A DNA stretch of 20,790 bases from a virus. Shown here piece by piece: positions 15,524-20,790 of this stretch. The first letter of the stretch is position 1, and every line of letters starts with the position of its first letter. The notes below the pieces were generated by a model. The model made no database searches, had not been told where the DNA came from, and saw nothing but the letters and a program-made list of their open reading frames with translations. The DNA lies in IMG/VR virus record IMGVR_UViG_3300010157_000304, positions 1 to 20,790 of that record; one strand, written 5' to 3'. The translations under genes were made by a program, and so were the position numbers.

Positions 15524-15570
15524 AATGTACTCGAACTCAGTAATTACACTATAGATATAAGGAGTAAGTC

Positions 15571-16260
15571 ATGACACAAGATGCACGTCCCGGAATTGTT
15601 GCTTGGGCTCGATGGGGTGTAGCCAACAAGGCACAAATCCACTATCAGCAAGTTCGTCCCTTTCCACTCAACAGTAATCTACCTCTAACCACTGACTGTA
15701 GTGGTTATGCTACACTATGCTATTTTCTAGCTGGAGCTCCAGACCCCAATGGTCTCAACTACAACCATTACGGTTATACGGGTAGTCTACTACAACACGG
15801 TAAAAAGATCTCACTCTCTGAAGCCCAACCGGGAGACCTAATTGTATACGGTGCTGGCACCGGAGACCATGTTGCCATCATCGTGGAAAATGACGGTAAA
15901 GACCCCATGACCATCAGTATGGGTCAAGACAGTGACCCCAGCTATGTCAAGGTGAGTCAAGATGGCCGCAAGCCACAAACTTACCTACGGTTCAACACTG
16001 CCACCAACAATCCCAAGCTGCCCGGTACCAGTACCCCTGGAGCCAGTGCTCCCAAGCCCAGTCCTGCAGTGGCTCATACCACCATCTACAAGGGCAGTAC
16101 CGGCAGTGCAGTAATTCTAGTTCAGCAAAAGCTTGGGGTAGTCCAAGACGGTGTCTTTGGCGATGCCACTGATGCTGCTGTTCGCAATTTTCAAAAGCAA
16201 GCCAAATTAACAGTTGATGGTGTTGTCGGACCCAACACTTGGAAGGCACTTGGAGTCTAA
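15571..16260 (+). CDS. endolysin: NlpC/P60-type peptidase plus peptidoglycan-binding domain
   Basis: 229 residues with AAGGAG before the ATG. The N-terminal domain has the NlpC/P60 signature: T-T-D-C43-S-G-Y with Cys43 as the nucleophile, G-D-H100-V-A-I-I with His100, and the usual Q-P-G-D-L-I-V-Y strand between them. Such enzymes cut peptide bonds in the cell wall, usually involving D-Glu-meso-DAP. A Pro/Ser/Thr/Ala linker follows (about 148-168). Residues about 174-228 are a PG_binding_1 domain (V-Q-Q-K-L-G-V, G-V-F-G, V-R-N-F-Q-K, D-G-V-V-G-P-N-T-W). There is no signal peptide, so a holin or similar would be needed for export, or the protein could be part of the virion. It ends in TAATG with the next gene. 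Confidence 0.9.
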   Translation: MTQDARPGIVAWARWGVANKAQIHYQQVRPFPLNSNLPLTTDCSGYATLCYFLAGAPDPNGLNYNHYGYTGSLLQHGKKISLSEAQPGDLIVYGAGTGDHVAIIVENDGKDPMTISMGQDSDPSYVKVSQDGRKPQTYLRFNTATNNPKLPGTSTPGASAPKPSPAVAHTTIYKGSTGSAVILVQQKLGVVQDGVFGDATDAAVRNFQKQAKLTVDGVVGPNTWKALGV

Positions 16261-17186
16261 TGTCCCGTGTTCGTAGAAATTTCATTACTGGTACTCTAGG
16301 TGCCAGTCTAGCCACTGGTGGCACCAGTATTACTTTCACTACAGCTCCTCAGCTGCCCAATATCAGTACACCTGACTATGCTGCGTTGATCATTAACCCC
16401 ACCCCTTATGGTGCAGTGTCCAGTGGTAGTGAAATTGTCTACCTTACTTCTTATGCAGGTGGTACTGGTGGTACTGTCACTCGTGCTCAAGAAGGCACCA
16501 GTTCACCCACCACTTGGGTCAGTGGTACTCCCTATGCCTTGGGTGTACTGAGCAGTGATTTCACTCTAGTCAGTGGTATGAACAATGGTGACTTTCCCAC
16601 TCCCACAGCCAGTGGGCAACTGTTTGTCAGTACTGCCAGTGGAGCCAGTAACCCCAGTTGGACCAAGACAGTAAGTGGATTGACTATTACCGGTAGTACT
16701 TTTGCTGGTGGTTCTATAGGCCCTACCACCATCAACAGTAGTAGTTTCAATGGTGGTGGAATTCTTACCAGTATAATCTACAGTGGCAATACTTTCAATG
16801 CCGGTTCAGTGCCCGGTAGTGCAGTGACTGGAGCTTTGAGCTCTAACACTACAGCCAGTCAAACTTGGAGCAACTACGGTGCTACCACCACTGTAACTCA
16901 AACAGTAAGTGGATATAACTCTTATTTACTCAGCTGTAATAGAACTTACTACAGTAGTAGTACTAGTGACCAAATTATACAAACCCTTAAAATAGGTGCT
17001 ACCACAGTTGCTACAGCGAATGCAAGAATCACCCCTACAAGCGCTGGACCTGATGTAGTTAGTTTAAGCTGCACTTGCGCTTATAGTCCCGGTAGTACGG
17101 CTGCTTTTACTGTAAGCTATACTTATACTGGTGGTACGGGAGTTAATCTCGCCAACGGTCTTCTTAGTGTCATCGGATTTAATTAA
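16260..17186 (+). CDS. tail or adsorption protein with N-terminal beta domain
   Basis: 308 residues. The true start is the ATG in TAATG at 16258-16262; an ATG 21 bases upstream would overlap the lysin and has no ribosome site. Residues about 1-100 carry a domain common in phage adsorption proteins (Y-A-A-L-I-I-N-P, S-E-I-V-Y-L-T-S-Y, G-T-V-T-R-A-Q-E-G-T). The same type occurs inside the protein at 12724. The rest is a repetitive Ser/Thr/Gly beta region (S-G-L-T-I-T-G-S-T-F-A-G-G-S, then N-S-S-S-F-N-G-G-G, then Y-S-G-N-T-F-N-A-G-S) suggestive of a beta-helix shaft, and a C-terminal sandwich. AGT is the main serine codon. Confidence 0.75.
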   Translation: MSRVRRNFITGTLGASLATGGTSITFTTAPQLPNISTPDYAALIINPTPYGAVSSGSEIVYLTSYAGGTGGTVTRAQEGTSSPTTWVSGTPYALGVLSSDFTLVSGMNNGDFPTPTASGQLFVSTASGASNPSWTKTVSGLTITGSTFAGGSIGPTTINSSSFNGGGILTSIIYSGNTFNAGSVPGSAVTGALSSNTTASQTWSNYGATTTVTQTVSGYNSYLLSCNRTYYSSSTSDQIIQTLKIGATTVATANARITPTSAGPDVVSLSCTCAYSPGSTAAFTVSYTYTGGTGVNLANGLLSVIGFN

Positions 17187-18043
17187 TGCGCATACGTCCC
17201 ATTCCTGAAAATGCTGTTGAACCCATAGGCATCATGATCTATGTTCAGGGTGTACTGACCAATGCCGATTCTGCTCCCCAGCTGGTGGTCACCAACAACA
17301 GTAATGGCGTGGTATTGGTCAGTGGAGCCAGTGTCCAGGAAAGCACTGGCAAATATCAATACATGCTGAGCAGCACTCAGACTGCTGTTCAAGGCACCTA
17401 TGATGTAGCTTGGAGCTACACCGTCAATAGCGGGCAGCGCTACTACAATGACAGTTTTGTCATTACCGACCAAATGCCCTACTGGCAGAATCTCACCTAT
17501 GACGAACGTCAGATGGTGACAGGCATTGTGCACCGACTGGACAAAAGTTTTGACAGCACCAGTGGTGGTCCCTACCTACAGGAAATGCGACAGAGCGGCT
17601 TCAACTTCTACGAAGAAGTGGCCATGATCATGAGCACTGAAACCATGGACTATATGAACTATGAGTTCCAGCCCATCTTTCAACCGGCCTATGAAGTGGG
17701 CTTCAATGCCATGGCTCCCTGGCCCACCAATTACTGGGGAGTATTGGCCACCCAGACCTATGCTCACATTCTCAAACACATTGCTCGCAACTACATTGAA
17801 CAGCCCACTCCTCAAGGCATGACGGCTGCTTGGATGGACCGTAGAGACTATTACACTCGTTGGCTCAATCTCTACCAGATGGAAAAAGAAATTGCCGACA
17901 AGCAACTGCGACAGATGAAGCGTCAATACATGGTGGGCTCCAAGCGCAGTCTACTGGTTGCCGGTGGTCTAATTCCACGTATGTTTGTAAATCCTGCTCG
18001 TCCTCACTTTATGTACGCAGCAGTCAATGCCGGAGGTATCTAA
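17186..18043 (+). CDS. putative neck or tail structural protein
   Basis: 285 residues, started by the ATG in TAATG. Residues about 1-95 form an immunoglobulin-like beta part (G-I-M-I-Y-V-Q-G-V-L-T, then G-T-Y-D-V-A-W-S-Y-T-V). The rest is helical and rich in Trp, Tyr, Met and Phe (N-F-Y-E-E-V-A-M-I-M-S, W-G-V-L-A-T-Q-T-Y-A-H-I-L-K-H-I-A), as in proteins at the head-tail joint. A basic, Gln-rich helix (E-K-E-I-A-D-K-Q-L-R-Q-M-K-R-Q) lies near residue 235. No enzyme motif. Neck assignment is inference from layout and composition. The gene ends in TAATG with the next. Confidence 0.7.
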   Translation: MRIRPIPENAVEPIGIMIYVQGVLTNADSAPQLVVTNNSNGVVLVSGASVQESTGKYQYMLSSTQTAVQGTYDVAWSYTVNSGQRYYNDSFVITDQMPYWQNLTYDERQMVTGIVHRLDKSFDSTSGGPYLQEMRQSGFNFYEEVAMIMSTETMDYMNYEFQPIFQPAYEVGFNAMAPWPTNYWGVLATQTYAHILKHIARNYIEQPTPQGMTAAWMDRRDYYTRWLNLYQMEKEIADKQLRQMKRQYMVGSKRSLLVAGGLIPRMFVNPARPHFMYAAVNAGGI

Positions 18044-18180
18044 TGAATTGGAATCAACGTTACGCAGCAGAACTGGGTATCGGCAAACACTGTGATCAGT
18101 GTGGTAGTGAACTTCCGAGTCCTGCCGGCAATCACTGTGACCAATGTGGTAGTAAGCTAATGGGTACAAAAGAAGACTAA
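18043..18180 (+). CDS. 45-residue double zinc-knuckle protein
   Basis: The ATG is in TAATG at 18041-18045, and the stop forms another TAATG with the next gene. The product is almost only a metal site: C17-x-x-C20-G-S and C32-x-x-C35-G-S, each preceded by His, giving the repeated string HCDQCGS. The four Cys are spaced as a rubredoxin-like zinc ribbon. The two halves differ at silent positions, so this is not a recent exact duplication. A longer frame in phase reaching back to 17860 is a shadow of the upstream gene. A zinc-bound structural or adaptor role is likely; no family is known. Confidence 0.7.
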   Translation: MNWNQRYAAELGIGKHCDQCGSELPSPAGNHCDQCGSKLMGTKED

Positions 18181-19310
18181 TGTCCGTCAAGTTCAACAGT
18201 AGACACCAGTCTTGGACACAACGTTACTCTAAGGACAAGTCCAAAGACTGTGTATTTTGTGGTCAATCTGGTGGTCACTGGGATCAAATCCACACTGCAG
18301 CTCCTTACGACAAAGACACAGGAGTGGGTTTTCCACGTCCTACTTTTGAGGACTACAGTCATAATTTTGGGCCTGACGGTCTACCTGGAACTGTAACACG
18401 GCCTGGAATAGGCAATAATGCCAGTGGTGGCAAACAGTTCAGTAGCAGTTTACCACGTAGTGGCCTAGAGGCACTAGTGTCACGACACAATCGTCAATGT
18501 TCCAATGGCTGTAAATCCAGCTGTGGTCTAGATCAAATGTTTAGACTGGCCGAGGACAATGTTCGTCGCTATTCTGTAGACCAAATACAAGAGATGGCCA
18601 CTCGTGAAGAAATGCCTCTTCGAATCCACAATGACCACCTCTTGGAGTCTTTGGCAGATCGCAATAGTTCACACCAAAATCTACACCTCAAGTCCCCAGC
18701 TCCGTATCTGTTTGTCACCAACAATGGTGCTCCCATGGCAGGACCTCCGGGACTAACTCGTCAAGAAGCCTCTAGACGCATGGAGAGTGGTGGTTGCATT
18801 ATCTGTGGAGAGCACATCAAACCCGGAGAACCCAGTACAAGCTGGACTCGTGTGTCTAGAAGTCCTGAAACCATTCTACCCGATCACAACCCACAATTGA
18901 AGATGCGTCAACTCAACTGGTTTGGCTCACAACGTGGTGGCAACCTAGGCCTTAATGACCAAGATTACGAAAAGTTCAACAATCGCTATCTCAAGTATCA
19001 GTTAGATGCTCACAAAAAATGGCGCTACAATCCTGCAGCCTTGATTAGAATCAACAAGCAGAGAGATGAACCAAATCCAGATCTAGTGATTCAAAGAGAC
19101 ACTGACCGACTCCCAGACAATGGTGGGGTTGGCGGATTTCGGGTGGACAATGAAAATAGATTCATTGGTCCGGCTAGATTCCCAGCCCATGCAAGTCCAT
19201 GTTTCAAGCTATGGCAACAGCACTGCCCCGGTGTACAAAACAAGCCTGAATCAGACTTCGAGCACGGTACTGGTGGCGGTGTTCACTTCATTCCCAACGG
19301 GAGACAATAG
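18180..19310 (+). CDS. zinc-binding protein of unknown function
   Basis: 376 residues, begun by the ATG of TAATG and ending at TAG, which overlaps a GTG start of the next gene. Metal-type sites: C24-x-x-C27 with H33 and H38 near the N-terminus, C107-x3-C111-x3-C115 in the middle, and C206-x-x-C209 with H212. The protein is polar and Asn, Arg, Gln, Asp rich and has several His-containing segments. Near the end another Cys pair (P-C-F-K and H-C-P-G) appears. It resembles the left-edge protein in style (large, Cys-pair sites, charged), but no direct motif is shared. No enzyme signature is seen. It could be a virion-internal or assembly protein. Confidence 0.7.
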   Translation: MSVKFNSRHQSWTQRYSKDKSKDCVFCGQSGGHWDQIHTAAPYDKDTGVGFPRPTFEDYSHNFGPDGLPGTVTRPGIGNNASGGKQFSSSLPRSGLEALVSRHNRQCSNGCKSSCGLDQMFRLAEDNVRRYSVDQIQEMATREEMPLRIHNDHLLESLADRNSSHQNLHLKSPAPYLFVTNNGAPMAGPPGLTRQEASRRMESGGCIICGEHIKPGEPSTSWTRVSRSPETILPDHNPQLKMRQLNWFGSQRGGNLGLNDQDYEKFNNRYLKYQLDAHKKWRYNPAALIRINKQRDEPNPDLVIQRDTDRLPDNGGVGGFRVDNENRFIGPARFPAHASPCFKLWQQHCPGVQNKPESDFEHGTGGGVHFIPNGRQ

Positions 19311-20790
19311 TGACACATAACCCAGAGCAAGAAGATCTACAGTATCTCCAAGACTACCATGGCATTCACCCCCATGAGGTACAAGAGATACGTTCAGCAC
19401 TGAATCGACATTGGGGTGGTCAAGAATACTCACCAATGTCTTATACCCTCCCTGACTATGTACACGGCAGAAGTCTTGGAATTCCACACCATGAGCTATT
19501 AGAGGCTGCAAACAGCTCTGACAGTGGGTCTACCTTAAGCGTCTACACCAGAGCAAGAGCACTGGGTATAGAGCATGACCAAGCTATAAAACTCCCAAAT
19601 TGGAATGGTGCCTACGGCTATCTAAATGCACGAGAAGTGGGTGCCACCCATGACGAACTTAAACAAGTACAACACAAAGGTATAAGTTTGTTCAATTATG
19701 CTTACCGTAGACAGCAGGGTCATAGCCACGAAGAAATTATGTCCCAGCCAGAGGAGAACCCTAATTCAGACGGCGGCTCTGAGTATCTACGTCGTGTCAA
19801 TGAATCAAAAGAATTAAAAGAAAATCTTGACTCAGAGTACAATCAATACTACTACAAAAAAAGTCTAAGTCATGGTGCTACCCATGATGAAATTGTGGAA
19901 GCACACCAGGCCGGTGTCAATCTCAGTGACTATGACTATGCACGACACCCACAACATCGCTACAATCCTAATTTTTCACTCTCGCACAATGAAATTATAA
20001 ATTTGCACAAGTCTGGAATGATGAAGGGCTATAACTCTACTCAAGGCTATGTTGAAGGTAGAGCAGTGGGAATTCCACATCATGAACTTGCAGAAGCACA
20101 CCAAACTATAGAGGGCGCAGGTATAGACCCAGAAGAAGGCAACTCTAGTTTTGGACATGCCAGCCCTTTAAAAGACTATGTAGAGAGTCGTGAACTAGGA
20201 CTAAATCACAAAGAGTCCCTGGGTCTTCTCGGTCAAGGTATAAGTCCTACAGCCTACGTAGAGGCTAGATACAATGCTTCTCACAAAGACATACAAGATG
20301 CCATAGGCCATGGGGTGAATGTAGGCAGCTATGGTTACTTAAGAGAGTATGCCACACATAAACAGGCTCTAGAAGTGAACTCCAGCGGTATGGATAATTA
20401 CAACTACGGATACCCTAGACACAAGGGTGCCACTCATGAAGAAGTCATGGATGCATATCGAGCTAAAGTCCACCCAGCGTCTTATGGACACTATAGAGGG
20501 CAGGGACTCTCCCATGAAGAAGCCATTGCAAAATACATAGAAGAAGACATGACGTCTACTCCTATTCGTCCCAATCCACCTACTGCAAGTCGTCAAAACA
20601 AATTCAATAGTCATATAGCTGCCAAGGGTGACCCCGTCTATATCAGCAATGACACTCTCAAGAAGTTTCGTGATGAACACCGCAAACTGACTACTGAAGG
20701 TCGTATCAAGGCTTCTCAAATGCTCAATGCTGCTGCTGCACTGGGTGACCGCAGTGAGAGTGGTGACTGGGATGCTGCCAAAAAGTACAA
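19310..20790 (+). CDS. His-repeat helical solenoid protein, 3' partial
   Basis: The frame runs from GTG at 19310 (TAGTG overlap with the previous stop) to the right edge without a stop, 493 codons. No better ATG lies near the start. It contains about thirteen copies of a short motif G-x-x-H-x-E (for example G-A-T-H-D-E, G-I-P-H-H-E, G-L-S-H-E-E), with the key His at residues 22, 60, 89, 114, 140, 192, 226, 257, 300, 325, 350, 376 and 402. Many gaps are 25 or 26 residues. The unit reads Y-x-x-x-R-x-x-G-A-T-H-E-E-h-x-x-A-x-x-x-G-h followed by Tyr, a two-helix repeat likely to stack as a solenoid. From about residue 415 a non-repeat part begins and leaves the window. Binding of protein or another ligand is plausible; the function is unknown. 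Confidence 0.75.
   Translation, partial: MTHNPEQEDLQYLQDYHGIHPHEVQEIRSALNRHWGGQEYSPMSYTLPDYVHGRSLGIPHHELLEAANSSDSGSTLSVYTRARALGIEHDQAIKLPNWNGAYGYLNAREVGATHDELKQVQHKGISLFNYAYRRQQGHSHEEIMSQPEENPNSDGGSEYLRRVNESKELKENLDSEYNQYYYKKSLSHGATHDEIVEAHQAGVNLSDYDYARHPQHRYNPNFSLSHNEIINLHKSGMMKGYNSTQGYVEGRAVGIPHHELAEAHQTIEGAGIDPEEGNSSFGHASPLKDYVESRELGLNHKESLGLLGQGISPTAYVEARYNASHKDIQDAIGHGVNVGSYGYLREYATHKQALEVNSSGMDNYNYGYPRHKGATHEEVMDAYRAKVHPASYGHYRGQGLSHEEAIAKYIEEDMTSTPIRPNPPTASRQNKFNSHIAAKGDPVYISNDTLKKFRDEHRKLTTEGRIKASQMLNAAAALGDRSESGDWDAAKKY

Noticed and set aside
16239-16259. Earlier ATG for the protein starting at 16260
   Set aside because: It lies inside the lysin and the TAATG junction at 16258 matches the style of other junctions.
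17860-18042. Long upstream extension of the 45-residue zinc protein
   Set aside because: It overlaps the end of the previous gene entirely and reads like an out-of-frame shadow.
1-20790. CRISPR array, tRNA genes, insertion sequences, integrase
   Set aside because: Noncoding gaps are short (the longest is 162 bases) and show no cloverleaf, spaced direct repeats or transposase motifs.
1-20790. Frequent CTAG and AGT as a special signal
   Set aside because: By eye CTAG is near chance frequency and AGT reflects codon preference; useful as a background marker only.

Overview
The window is a stretch of the virion-structure region of a large tailed double-stranded DNA phage (Caudoviricetes). Every convincing gene is on the + strand and genes are tightly packed. 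Recognisable proteins are a portal, a prohead protease with a built-in zinc knuckle, an HK97-like major capsid protein, a tail fibre with the GGDLTGxYPNP motif, and an NlpC/P60 plus peptidoglycan-binding endolysin. The endolysin layout and the style of the adhesion proteins would fit a Gram-positive, perhaps actinobacterial, host, but nothing here proves the host. Base composition is moderate. Most genes prefer AGT for serine and do not avoid CTAG.

Layout. Positions 1-3554: an unfinished zinc-binding protein entering from the left, two acidic unknown proteins, a Gly/Thr/Ser-rich structural protein and a 59-residue Cys-tailed miniprotein. Positions 3564-5924: the portal gene, split by one in-frame TAA. 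Positions 5957-7130: a 60-residue protein, a one-helix membrane protein with a coiled coil, and the prohead protease. Positions 7133-9375: a two-zinc-ribbon basic protein and an acidic scaffold candidate. Positions 9404-10941: a putative decoration protein and the major capsid protein, both with strong ribosome sites. Positions 10942-12737: long RNA hairpins around an unknown gene, then small structural proteins. Positions 12724-15523: host-contact proteins, including a tail fibre whose C-terminal two thirds looks acquired. Positions 15571-18043: endolysin, another adhesion-type protein and a putative neck or tail structural protein. Positions 18043-20790: three coupled genes of unknown role: a 45-residue double zinc knuckle, a 376-residue zinc protein, and an unfinished GTG-started protein built from about thirteen His-centred helical repeats.

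The genes plausibly work as one late operon: portal, protease, scaffold and capsid build the prohead; decoration, neck and fibre proteins finish the particle; the endolysin releases it. Many neighbours are joined by TAATG stop-start overlaps, which suggests translational coupling. The most noteworthy points are the broken or recoded portal, the His-repeat solenoid at the right end, a PNPVDxDFIP motif shared by two adjacent proteins, the unusual number of zinc-ribbon proteins among structural genes, and structured RNA leaders that touch ribosome binding sites. No terminase, tape measure, tRNA, CRISPR array, insertion sequence or integrase is visible in the window.
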